Source: JAJZRJ01 sp040757055
GTDB taxonomy: Bacteria > Desulfobacterota > Desulfobulbia > Desulfobulbales > Desulfurivibrionaceae
DNA length: 64,000 bases
Direction: 5' to 3'
NCBI GenBank assembly: GCA_040757055.1
Contig: JBFLXY010000007.1
Span: 62,001 to 126,000 of the forward strand
Numbering within the stretch: the stretch's first letter is position 1; every line of letters starts with the position of its first letter. The notes under the pieces are model-generated. The model did not search any database. It saw nothing but the letters and a program-made list of their open reading frames with translations, and was not told the DNA's origin. Below are positions 39,141 to 47,648 of the stretch, one piece after another. The position numbers and the translations under genes were made by a program.

Positions 39141-41912
39141 ATGCGGCTGCGGCTGAAAATTCTCATCGGCCTGATTCCCCTGCTGGTGGTGCCGCTGCTC
39201 CTGGTCGGGTGGCTGGCCTATGGCCAGTTGCGCGAACAGACCCAGGCGACGGCGCTGCGGCAGTCGGATGTGCTGATGACCCAGGTTGCGACCGGCGTGC
39301 AGAGCTACCTGCGAGGCGTGGAGGCCGACCTCACCCTTTTCGCCGATTCCGATCTCCTGCGCAACTACCTTGCGGTGGAAGACGCCGCCACCAGGTATGA
39401 AATCTTCCAGACCCCGCTCCTCTCCCAGTTCGGCACATATATGGCAGTCCATCCCGAGTACTACGAGATCCGGGTGCTGCTGCCGGACGGTTCCGAGGAT
39501 GCCCGGCTGGCGGCGGCAGGAAGCGCCAGGGCCCGGAGCAACGAGAGCGGGTCTGCCTGGTTTCAGGAGCTGTCGCGCTCCGCCACCGCGAACCATGCCT
39601 GTTTCGTGACCAATCCCGACAACAACGAACCGGCCCTGCTCTATGCCCGCAAAGTCGGGACGCCGACCGCGCTCAAGGGATATCTGGTGCTGACCGTGCG
39701 GCTCGATTTTCTCCGCGAGCAACTGCGCGAAGGCCTTGCCGGAGACGGCAAGGGGCTGCTCTTTTTTGTCGACCACAGCGGCCGCATCCTCATGCATCCG
39801 GACGGCAAGAGGATCGGGCAGCCTCTGCCGCCGAAGCTCTGCGCCGAGCTGGTGTGCAGCGGCAGCAGCAAACGGGTGCTGAGCCGCGAACTGGACGAGC
39901 CCTCGTTCGTCAAGGCCCATCGGATCAGCGACAACCTGTGGGTATTGATGGCGCTGCCCCAGGCCCAACTGCTGGCCGCCTCCCGCCTCGTGGGCATGCA
40001 GGTGCTCACGGTCACCCTGGTCACCGTGGTGGTCATGGCCCTGGTGCTGGTCAATGGCCTGCAGCGCCTCTTCATGCGGCCCATCGAACGGCTGGTGGCA
40101 GCCACCGGCGAAGTGGGGCGCGGCAACCTGGGAGTGCGTCTGGAAGGCAGGGGCAGCGACGAGATGGACACCGTCTTCACCACCTTCAACGCCATGGTGG
40201 CGGAACTGGAGGCGTCGCAGGCGCAGTTGCTGGCGCACCAGGAGGAACTGGAAGGCAAGGTGCGGGAGCGCACGGAGCATCTGCAGGCGGCGATCAAGAG
40301 CCTGGAGGAGGCGCGGCAGGCGGCGGAGGCGGCCAACCGGCTCAAGAGCGAATTCCTGGCCAACATGAGCCATGAGATCCGCACACCGATGAACGGGGTG
40401 CTCGGCATGGCGCAACTGCTGCTCAGCACCGACCTCGACCGGGAACAGCGCGAATACGCCGAAACCGTCTATACCTCCGCCGAGTCGCTGCTGGCCATCA
40501 TCAACGAGATTCTCGATTTCTCCAAGATCGAGGCGGGCAAGCTGGAACTGGAATGCATCGACGTGGATCTCCGGGAACTGGTGGAGGAGGTGGTGGACAT
40601 CTTCGCCCCCCAGGCCCACGGCAAGGGGCTGGAGATCGCTTCCTACGTGGCTGCCGACGTGCCGGCGGTGGTCCAGGGCGACCCGGTGCGGGTGCGGCAG
40701 ATCATCACCAATCTGCTGGGCAACGCCCTCAAGTTCACTCACCAGGGCGAGATCACCATCCAGGTCCAGCGGACGGCAGCGGGCAGGGAGACCGCCGGCG
40801 CGACGGGCCTCCGCTTCGCCATCACCGATACCGGCATCGGTATCCCTGCCGAGGCCGTCGGCCGCCTTTTCCAGTCCTTCACCCAGATCGACGGCTCCTA
40901 TTCGCGCAGGTATGGCGGCACCGGCCTCGGGCTGGCGATCTCCAAGCAGCTGGTCGAGATGATGGGCGGCGCCATCGGCGTACTCAGCGAGGAAGGCAGG
41001 GGAAGTACATTCTTCTTCGAAATTCCCTTCCCGGTGACGGCCGGTGAGACAGGGAGCGTGGGGGAGCCGCTGGCCGAAAGCTTGCGGGGAAGACGGGTGC
41101 TGCTGGTGGACGACAACGAGGCGAGCCGCGGCATTCTGGCCACCATGCTGCGGGAATGGGGCATGGAGGTGGAGGAGTTCTCCGGCGCTGCCGGGGCGGA
41201 GACGCGGCTGCAGGAGGCCCAGGCCTCCGGGGTTCCTTTCGCCCTGGCCTTGATCGATGCAGACATGCCGGAAATGGATGGCTTTGCCCTCTATGAAGAG
41301 TTGCGGCGGCAGTCGCAGCCGGCCATCCCGGTGGTGCTGATGCTCAATGCCGTAGACCTGCGGGAGAAGGCTTTCTGCAGCCGGCAGCTCGAAGGGCTGG
41401 GCTGCCTGCCCAAACCGGTGCGGCGCGGACGTTTGCTGGGGGCTCTGCTGCGGATACTGGGAGAGGCGCCCGAGGAATGCGGCCGCACCCGGAGTGCCCG
41501 CGGCACCACCATCGACGGGCTGGCCAGGCCGTTGCATATCCTGGTGGCGGAAGACAATCTGGTCAACCAGAAGCTGGCGCTGCGGATGCTGGAAAAGCGC
41601 GGCCACGTGGTGACGGTGGCTGCAAACGGCAAGGAGGCGGTGGCGGCCGTTGAACGGGGCTACTTCGACCTCATCCTCATGGATATCCAGATGCCGGACA
41701 TGGACGGTTTTGCCGCCACTGCCGCCATTCGTGCCCTGGAAAAACCCAGCGGCCGGCATACGCCGATCATCGCGCTCACCGCCCACGCCCTCAAGGGGTA
41801 CAGGGAGCAGTGCCTGGACGCCGGCATGGACGGCTATTGCCCGAAGCCCATCCAGCCCGAGGTGCTTTTCGCCGTGATGGCCGAAGTGGTCGGGGAAAAG
41901 CCGGCCGCCTGA
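39141..41912 (+). CDS. Hybrid sensor kinase: Cache-HAMP-HisKA-HATPase-REC-REC
   Basis: 923 residues. Membrane helix at 7-27, periplasmic Cache-type sensor (about 30-275), second helix (about 280-305), HAMP (about 305-360), coiled coil, HisKA with His411 in FLANMSHEIRTPMNGVLG, HATPase ending in GGTGLGLAISKQLVE, then two receivers with Asp706 (LIDADMPEMDG) and Asp848 (LMDIQMPDMDG). No Hpt domain is attached, so phosphate would pass to an outside Hpt or receiver; the lone receiver and REC-PAS kinase upstream are candidates. Follows the periplasmic binding protein by 36 bases. Confidence 0.92.
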   Translation: MRLRLKILIGLIPLLVVPLLLVGWLAYGQLREQTQATALRQSDVLMTQVATGVQSYLRGVEADLTLFADSDLLRNYLAVEDAATRYEIFQTPLLSQFGTYMAVHPEYYEIRVLLPDGSEDARLAAAGSARARSNESGSAWFQELSRSATANHACFVTNPDNNEPALLYARKVGTPTALKGYLVLTVRLDFLREQLREGLAGDGKGLLFFVDHSGRILMHPDGKRIGQPLPPKLCAELVCSGSSKRVLSRELDEPSFVKAHRISDNLWVLMALPQAQLLAASRLVGMQVLTVTLVTVVVMALVLVNGLQRLFMRPIERLVAATGEVGRGNLGVRLEGRGSDEMDTVFTTFNAMVAELEASQAQLLAHQEELEGKVRERTEHLQAAIKSLEEARQAAEAANRLKSEFLANMSHEIRTPMNGVLGMAQLLLSTDLDREQREYAETVYTSAESLLAIINEILDFSKIEAGKLELECIDVDLRELVEEVVDIFAPQAHGKGLEIASYVAADVPAVVQGDPVRVRQIITNLLGNALKFTHQGEITIQVQRTAAGRETAGATGLRFAITDTGIGIPAEAVGRLFQSFTQIDGSYSRRYGGTGLGLAISKQLVEMMGGAIGVLSEEGRGSTFFFEIPFPVTAGETGSVGEPLAESLRGRRVLLVDDNEASRGILATMLREWGMEVEEFSGAAGAETRLQEAQASGVPFALALIDADMPEMDGFALYEELRRQSQPAIPVVLMLNAVDLREKAFCSRQLEGLGCLPKPVRRGRLLGALLRILGEAPEECGRTRSARGTTIDGLARPLHILVAEDNLVNQKLALRMLEKRGHVVTVAANGKEAVAAVERGYFDLILMDIQMPDMDGFAATAAIRALEKPSGRHTPIIALTAHALKGYREQCLDAGMDGYCPKPIQPEVLFAVMAEVVGEKPAA

Positions 41913-42033
41913 AGGGGGATTCCGGGTCAGGTCGGCGCCCGCCGCCGGGCCCGCGTCGCGGGTTCCGCGCAGGGGAGCATCGTTCCGGTGCGGCCCTGCC
42001 TCCTCCCTTTTGCCGGGGGATCATTTTTCGTGG

Positions 42034-42062
42034 TTGTGTTATCGGCCGCCGCCATTTATGAT
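42034..42062 (+). promoter_or_regulatory. Promoter of rsfS-gpmI
   Basis: TTGTGT (42034-42039), 17-base spacer, TATGAT (42057-42062); start of transcription about 30 bases before the rsfS ATG. It shows the signalling island and rsfS are separate transcription units. Confidence 0.6.
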
Positions 42063-42098
42063 GGCCTCCTCGTTTTCACGAAGGAACAGGGAACTGCC

Positions 42099-42500
42099 AT
42101 GAAGAAAATCGACAAGAAGCTTGCCGCCCTGCCGAGCCTCGAACTGGCCCGGATCGCGGCCCGGGCGGCCATCGACAAGAAAGCGGAGAATCTTGTCATC
42201 CTCGATGTGGAGGGACTGGCCTCCTTCACCGACTGCTTCGTCATCATGAGTGGCCGCTCCACCCGCCACGTGCAGGGGTTGGCTCAAGCGGTGGATGAGG
42301 CCCTGGCCAGCAAGCGGCTCAAGTCCACCAGTGCCGAGGGGTTGCACGAGGGGCACTGGGTGCTGCTCGATTACGGCGAGATCGTGGTGCACATCTTCTA
42401 CAGCGATACCAGGGAGTTTTACGATCTGGAGGGGTTGTGGCACGACGCCCCGCGGGTACCGCTGCCGGAGACCCCGGCAACCAAGCCGGGAGAGGACTAG
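42099..42500 (+). CDS. rsfS: Ribosomal silencing factor RsfS
   Basis: 133 residues. KKAENLVILDVEGLASFTDCFVIMSG, STRHVQGLAQAVDEAL and HIFYSDTREFYDLEGLW are the RsfS/Iojap signature. It binds uL14 and blocks subunit joining in starvation. Start ATG 42099; a longer upstream frame has no homology. The usual neighbour nadD is absent; gpmI follows after 2 bases, as in several deltaproteobacterial genomes. Confidence 0.94.
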   Translation: MKKIDKKLAALPSLELARIAARAAIDKKAENLVILDVEGLASFTDCFVIMSGRSTRHVQGLAQAVDEALASKRLKSTSAEGLHEGHWVLLDYGEIVVHIFYSDTREFYDLEGLWHDAPRVPLPETPATKPGED

Positions 42501-42502
42501 CC

Positions 42503-44065
42503 ATGACGACCGCCACCACTCCGGTGTTGCTGGCCATCCTCGATGGCTGGGGCTACGGCGAGCCATCGGCGACCAACGCCATTCACCTGGCCAACACCCC
42601 GAACATGGACCGCTGGCAGCGGGAATACCCCTTTACCACCCTGATTGCCCACAACGGCGCCGTCGGCCTGCCCGAGGGGCAGATGGGCAACTCCGAGGTC
42701 GGGCACCTCAACATCGGTGCCGGCCGTATCGTCTATCAGGATTTCACCCGCATCAACCGCGAGATCGTCACCGGCAGCTTCAGGCAGAATCCGGTGCTCT
42801 CCGCCGCCATGGGCAAGGTGGCCGCTGCGGGCGGCAGCCTTCACCTGCTGGGGCTCGTTTCCGACGGCGGGGTGCACAGCCATATCAACCACCTGGTCGC
42901 CCTGCTGGAGATGGCGGCCGGCATCGGGCTGCGCGAGGTTTTTGTGCACGCCTTCATGGATGGCCGCGACACGCCGCCCAAGAGCGGGGCCGGTTACATG
43001 GCCCAGTTGCAGGAGGCCATGGACCGGATTGGGACAGGACGGGTTGCCACGGTCTGCGGCCGCTACTACGCCATGGATCGCGACAACCGCTGGGGCCGGG
43101 TGCGGCTGGCATGGGAGGCCCTGGTGGACGGGACGGCCGAGTTCACGGCCACCGGACCGGTGGCGGCGGTGGAGGCGGCCTATGGCCGGGGCGAGACCGA
43201 CGAATTCATCAAGCCGACGGTCATTGCCGGAAACGGCCGGCCGCTGGCCACCATAGACGACCATGACGTGGTGATCTTTTTCAATTTCCGGGCCGATCGC
43301 GCCCGCCAGCTCACCCATGCCCTGACCGATGCGGCGTTCAACGAATTCCCCTGCCGCCGGCGGCCGCAGCTGGCCGAGCTGGTCACCTTTACCAGCTACG
43401 ACAAGCATTTTGACCTGCCGGTGGCCTTTCCGCCCCAGTCGCTGACCCGCATCCTCGGCGAGGAGATCAGCCGTCACGGCTTGCGGCAGCTGCGCATCGC
43501 GGAGACGGAAAAATACGCCCACGTCACCTACTTTTTCAACGGCGGCCGCGAAGATCCCCTTCCCTTGGAGGACAGGGTGTTGATCCCCTCGCCCAAAGAG
43601 GTGGCCACCTACGACCAGAAACCGGAGATGAGCGCCTTTGCCGTGACCGAGGAACTGCTCGGCCTGCTGGAGGGCAACCCCTATGGCCTGGTGGTGTTGA
43701 ACTTCGCCAACGGCGACATGGTGGGCCACAGCGGGAACCTGGCCGCGGCAATCAAGGCGTGCGAGGCGGTGGACCAGTGCCTGGGGCGGATCGTGGAAAA
43801 GTTCACCGCCCAGGGCGGGGTGGTGCTCATCACCGCCGACCACGGCAATGCCGAGATCATGGTCGATCCGGTCACCGGCGGCCCCTTTACCGCCCACTCC
43901 TCCAATCCGGTACCCTTTCTCATGGTGGGCAATGGAGTGCAGGGATGGAGGCTGCGAGATGACGGCACCCTGACCAACATCGCGCCCACCATCCTCGACC
44001 TCATGGGGCTGCCGGTCCCGGCGGAGATGGAGAGCAGGAGCCTGCTGGTGAAGGGTGAGGTGTAA
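42503..44065 (+). CDS. gpmI: 2,3-bisphosphoglycerate-independent phosphoglycerate mutase
   Basis: 520 residues. Metal ligand Asp14 in LLAILDGWGYGE, catalytic Ser64 in GQMGNSEVGHLN, and the C-terminal metal site TADHGNAEIM with HSSNPVPF. This dimanganese alkaline-phosphatase-fold enzyme interconverts 3- and 2-phosphoglycerate. ATG 42503 starts 2 bases after rsfS. Its 3' end merges into a short heptamer repeat that includes the stop codon. Confidence 0.97.
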   Translation: MTTATTPVLLAILDGWGYGEPSATNAIHLANTPNMDRWQREYPFTTLIAHNGAVGLPEGQMGNSEVGHLNIGAGRIVYQDFTRINREIVTGSFRQNPVLSAAMGKVAAAGGSLHLLGLVSDGGVHSHINHLVALLEMAAGIGLREVFVHAFMDGRDTPPKSGAGYMAQLQEAMDRIGTGRVATVCGRYYAMDRDNRWGRVRLAWEALVDGTAEFTATGPVAAVEAAYGRGETDEFIKPTVIAGNGRPLATIDDHDVVIFFNFRADRARQLTHALTDAAFNEFPCRRRPQLAELVTFTSYDKHFDLPVAFPPQSLTRILGEEISRHGLRQLRIAETEKYAHVTYFFNGGREDPLPLEDRVLIPSPKEVATYDQKPEMSAFAVTEELLGLLEGNPYGLVVLNFANGDMVGHSGNLAAAIKACEAVDQCLGRIVEKFTAQGGVVLITADHGNAEIMVDPVTGGPFTAHSSNPVPFLMVGNGVQGWRLRDDGTLTNIAPTILDLMGLPVPAEMESRSLLVKGEV

Positions 44066-44075
44066 GGAGTGAGGA
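44048..44075 (+). repeat. Degenerate GTGAGGN heptamer repeat across the gpmI stop
   Basis: Four consecutive 7-base units: GTGAAGG, GTGAGGT, GTAAGGA, GTGAGGA. The third supplies the TAA stop of gpmI. The rest of the gap to thrC (44076-44172) is purine-rich and featureless. Confidence 0.6.
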
Positions 44076-44172
44076 GGGAACAGGCAGGACTGCGTGCTGG
44101 GTGCTGAGGACTGGGTAAAAAAACAGGGAACCGAATCCCGATGAATCTGAGCGAAGACGGAAAACCGAAGAA

Positions 44173-45564
44173 ATGAAATACATCAGCACCCGCGGCCAGA
44201 TTGCGCCGATTCCCTTTACCGAAGCCGTCATGATGGGCCTGGCCACCGACGGCGGCCTGTTGCTGCCCGAGAAGCTGCCCACCGTGGATGGCGCCACTGT
44301 GGATGCCTGGCGCCAGCTTTTCTACCCGGATCTCGCCTGCGCGGTGCTCTCGCTCTTTATCGACGACATCCCGCCGGCGGACCTCAAGGAACTGGTCCGC
44401 CGCTCCTACAGCACCTTCGACCACCCTGAGGTGACGCCGCTCAATCAGCAGGGCGACTGCCACATCCTCGAACTCTTCCACGGCCCGACCCTCGCCTTCA
44501 AGGACGTGGCCCTGCAGCTTCTGGGCAACCTCTTCGAGTACTTGCTCAGGAGATCGGGCGGCCGCATGAACATCCTGGGCGCCACCTCGGGCGATACCGG
44601 CAGCGCCGCCATCTACGGGGTGCGGGGCAAGGAGCGGATCAACATCTTCATCCTCCATCCGCACAAGCGGGTGAGCCCGGTCCAGGAACTGCAGATGACC
44701 ACGGTGACCGACGCCAACGTCTTCAACATCGCGGTGCGCGGTACCTTTGACGACGGCCAGGCCATCGTCAAGCAGATCTTCAACGACATCCCCTTCAAGG
44801 AGAAGCACCAGCTCGGGGCCATCAACTCCATCAACTGGGCGCGGATCGTGGCCCAGGTGGTCTATTACGTCTACGCGGCGCTCAAGCTCACCGGCGAAGG
44901 CCGGGCAGCCACGGTGGACTTTGCCGTGCCCACAGGCAACTTCGGCGACATCTTTGCCGGTTTTGTGGCGCGGCACCTCATGCCCAAGGAGATCGGCCAA
45001 CTGATCCTCGCCACCAACGAGAACAACCTCCTCACCCGTTTCGTGCTGCACGGCGATTATTCGGTGGGAAAAGTGGCGGCGACCAGCTCGCCCTCCATGG
45101 ACATCCAGGTGGCGAGCAACTTCGAGCGTTATCTCTACTATCTCAACAACGAGGATGCGGAGCGGACCAGGTCGGATATGGAGCGGTTCGCCGCCTCGGG
45201 TTCGCTGCAGTTCGACGCGGCAGCGCAGCAACGCATCCGGGCGGATTTTGCCTCGCGAAGCGCCAGCGAGGCGGAGACCATCGCCACCATCCGCGATTTC
45301 CATCAGGCTACCGGCTATGTCCTTGACCCGCACACGGCGGTGGGGGTCCATGCCGGAGGTGCCTGCCGCCGTGAGAGAGTGCCGCTGGTCTGCCTGGCCA
45401 CGGCCCACCCGGCCAAATTCGGGGAGGCGGTCACCCGGGCCATCGGCCGCGGACCGGAGATGCCCGCAAGCCTCGCGAACCTGGCAGGCAAACCCGCGCG
45501 CTGCGAGGTGCTCGACGCCGATACCGCCACCGTCAAGGCATTCGTCGAGTCCCACGCCCTCTAG
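44173..45564 (+). CDS. thrC: Threonine synthase
   Basis: 463 residues, the long (E. coli/yeast-like) class: opening MKYISTRGQIAPIPFTEAVM, PLP lysine in HGPTLAFKDVALQ, phosphate-binding ATSGDTGSAAI. It converts O-phosphohomoserine to threonine. No other thr gene is adjacent. A GAAGAA stretch precedes the ATG. Confidence 0.96.
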   Translation: MKYISTRGQIAPIPFTEAVMMGLATDGGLLLPEKLPTVDGATVDAWRQLFYPDLACAVLSLFIDDIPPADLKELVRRSYSTFDHPEVTPLNQQGDCHILELFHGPTLAFKDVALQLLGNLFEYLLRRSGGRMNILGATSGDTGSAAIYGVRGKERINIFILHPHKRVSPVQELQMTTVTDANVFNIAVRGTFDDGQAIVKQIFNDIPFKEKHQLGAINSINWARIVAQVVYYVYAALKLTGEGRAATVDFAVPTGNFGDIFAGFVARHLMPKEIGQLILATNENNLLTRFVLHGDYSVGKVAATSSPSMDIQVASNFERYLYYLNNEDAERTRSDMERFAASGSLQFDAAAQQRIRADFASRSASEAETIATIRDFHQATGYVLDPHTAVGVHAGGACRRERVPLVCLATAHPAKFGEAVTRAIGRGPEMPASLANLAGKPARCEVLDADTATVKAFVESHAL

Positions 45565-45659
45565 CCAGGTTTCCATCACCTGCTTCCCTTTTCGCTGGCC
45601 ATCCGCTCCGGGTTGGTGATACGCTAAAGTGGCAGCGAGTGAATGGGGGTCCGGAAACG

Positions 45660-46727
45660 ATGCAGATCGACGAACGTCTTGCCTTTCTCGGAAACATCGA
45701 CCTTTTTTCCTCCTTCTCCAAGGAGGATCTCAGCGAATTCGCCGCCAAGATCGACGAGATCAGCCTTGCCGAGGGCGAGCTGCTCTTCCGCGAGGGCGAT
45801 GCGGGTTACGACATGTACATCCTGGTCTCGGGCCGGCTCAAGGTCTTCCGGGAAAGCCGCACCATCACCCTGATCGAGCCCATGGACTACGTGGGCGAGA
45901 TGGCCATCATCGAGCAGAAGAACCGCTCTGCCAGCGTCCAGGCCCTGATGCCCTCGCTGCTCCTCAGGGTGACCCTGGAACTCTTCCACGAATTCTTTTC
46001 CCGCCAGCCGCCCTCCCTGGTCGCCATGATGACCACCCTGAGCCGGCGCATCCGCCGCGACACCGAGGACATCGCCGCGGAGTGCGAAAAGGCGAACATG
46101 ATGATCCACGACATGAAGAATCTGCTTTCGCCCTTCTATCTGCTGGAGGTGCTGGAGAAGAAAGTGCCCCAGGTGGCGGGCCACCGCTACGTGGAATACA
46201 TGACCCTGGCCCGCGACAACCTGCTCCTCATGATGGACGAGGCCCTGGCCAGCGCCAAGCGGCTGGAATGGCCCTCGCGCAAGGTGCCCCATTCCCTGCC
46301 CGACCTGGTGCGCGGGGTGGTGGCCTCGGAATTTGCCGCGCATCCCGATCTGGCCGGCAAGGAGCTGCGGGTGCGGGTGGAAGAGGAACTGCCCGAATTC
46401 GCGTTCAGCAGCCTCGATGTTCGCCGGGTATTGAACAATCTCATCGTCAACGCGGCCCAGGCAAGCGGCCCCGGTGCCGCCATCGAGGTCGAGGTGGGGC
46501 GGCGCAACGGTCAGGCCATGGTGAAGGTGCGGGATCAGGGCAGGGGGATTCCCGAGAATCTGAAGGAGAAAATCTTCCAGTCCCATTTCACCACCAAGGC
46601 CAAGGGGAGCGGTCTGGGGCTCGCCTCCTGCAAATTCATCATCGAAAAGGGGCACGGCGGCATACTCTTCTTCGAGTCCAAACCCGGCGGCGGCACCACC
46701 TTTGTCTTTACCCTGCCGCTGGCCTGA
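45660..46727 (+). CDS. Cyclic-nucleotide-domain histidine kinase
   Basis: 355 residues from ATG 45660 (GTG 45639 would add seven). Order: cNMP-binding domain (about 1-120: NIDLFSSFSKEDL, GYDMYILVSGRLKVF, VGEMAIIE), dimerisation helix with His150 in MMIHDMKNLLSPF, HATPase with NNLIVNAAQA, RDQGRGIPENL and GSGLGLASC. No membrane helix. It resembles soluble kinases that read a cytosolic ligand, but the phosphate-binding cassette Arg-Ala of true cAMP binders is replaced (KNRSASV), so the ligand is uncertain. No cognate regulator is adjacent. Confidence 0.88.
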   Translation: MQIDERLAFLGNIDLFSSFSKEDLSEFAAKIDEISLAEGELLFREGDAGYDMYILVSGRLKVFRESRTITLIEPMDYVGEMAIIEQKNRSASVQALMPSLLLRVTLELFHEFFSRQPPSLVAMMTTLSRRIRRDTEDIAAECEKANMMIHDMKNLLSPFYLLEVLEKKVPQVAGHRYVEYMTLARDNLLLMMDEALASAKRLEWPSRKVPHSLPDLVRGVVASEFAAHPDLAGKELRVRVEEELPEFAFSSLDVRRVLNNLIVNAAQASGPGAAIEVEVGRRNGQAMVKVRDQGRGIPENLKEKIFQSHFTTKAKGSGLGLASCKFIIEKGHGGILFFESKPGGGTTFVFTLPLA

Positions 46728-46795
46728 TTTTTCCTTTCTCCCCGAGGTGCGATCAGGTAATGTGCTCCCGTGGCGGGCAGCGCCGGGGGTAACCT

Positions 46796-47632
46796 ATGGG
46801 TGAAGGAATGGAGCGTTTTCAGGATGAGGTGGAGGCGGCGGTACGCTTTCTTGCCGCCCGCATCGGTCCGCCGCCGGAAATTGCCCTGGTGCTCGGCACC
46901 GGTCTGGGGGGACTGGCCGATCGCATCCAAGAGGCGCAGGTCATCCCCTATGCCGGAATTCCCCACTTTCCCCAGGCCACCGTGGCAAGCCACGCCGGCA
47001 ACCTCATCGTCGGCACCTTGGGCGGCAAGCGGGTGGCGGCGCTCCAGGGGCGTTTTCATTTCTACGAAGGCTACTCCACCCGCCTTCTCACCTTGCCGGT
47101 GCGGGTGCTGGCCCTGCTCGGCGCCAGGATGCTCATCGTCTCCAACGCCGCCGGCGGCCTCAATCCGGCTTTCGCCCCCGGCACCATCATGTGCCTTCGT
47201 GACCACATCAACCTGATTCCCGACAATCCCCTGCGCGGGCCGAACATCGAGGCCTGGGGGCCGCGCTTCCCCGACCTCTCCGCGCCTTACGACCAGGCGC
47301 TCATTGCTGCCATGCTTCGCTGTGCCGCACGGCGCAACATTCCCAACGTGACCAGCGGCGTCTATGTGGCCATCCCCGGCCCCAGCCTTGAAACCCCGGC
47401 CGAGACCAGATATCTCCGCCAGATCGGGGCGGACGCGGTGGGGATGTCCACGGTGCCCGAGGTGATCGTCGCCATTCATGCCGGGCTCCGGGTGCTCGGG
47501 GTTTCGGTGGTCTCCAATGTCAACGACCCGGACAACTTCAAGCCCATCCTGATCGACGAGATCATCAGCGAAACCGAGCGTTGCGGTGCGCGCCTTCAGG
47601 AGTTGCTGGTGGCCTTTCTTCAGGAAATCTGA
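46796..47632 (+). CDS. Purine nucleoside / methylthioinosine phosphorylase
   Basis: 278 residues, trimeric PNP/MTAP fold: VLGTGLGGLADRI, ASHAGNLIVGTLGGKRVAAL, QGRFHFYEGYS, SNAAGGLNP, and AVGMSTVPEV at the base/ribose site. The sequence could act on inosine/guanosine or on 5'-methylthio-nucleosides. The MTA/SAH deaminase follows after 16 bases, so methylthioinosine phosphorolysis is a plausible physiological reaction. Phosphorylase chemistry is firm, substrate inferred. Confidence 0.9.
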   Translation: MGEGMERFQDEVEAAVRFLAARIGPPPEIALVLGTGLGGLADRIQEAQVIPYAGIPHFPQATVASHAGNLIVGTLGGKRVAALQGRFHFYEGYSTRLLTLPVRVLALLGARMLIVSNAAGGLNPAFAPGTIMCLRDHINLIPDNPLRGPNIEAWGPRFPDLSAPYDQALIAAMLRCAARRNIPNVTSGVYVAIPGPSLETPAETRYLRQIGADAVGMSTVPEVIVAIHAGLRVLGVSVVSNVNDPDNFKPILIDEIISETERCGARLQELLVAFLQEI

Positions 47633-47648
47633 TGCAGGACCAAGGACA

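Noticed and set aside
38601..41786. 1061-residue minus-strand reading frame
   Set aside because: Antisense of the Cache hybrid kinase; no recognisable domain.
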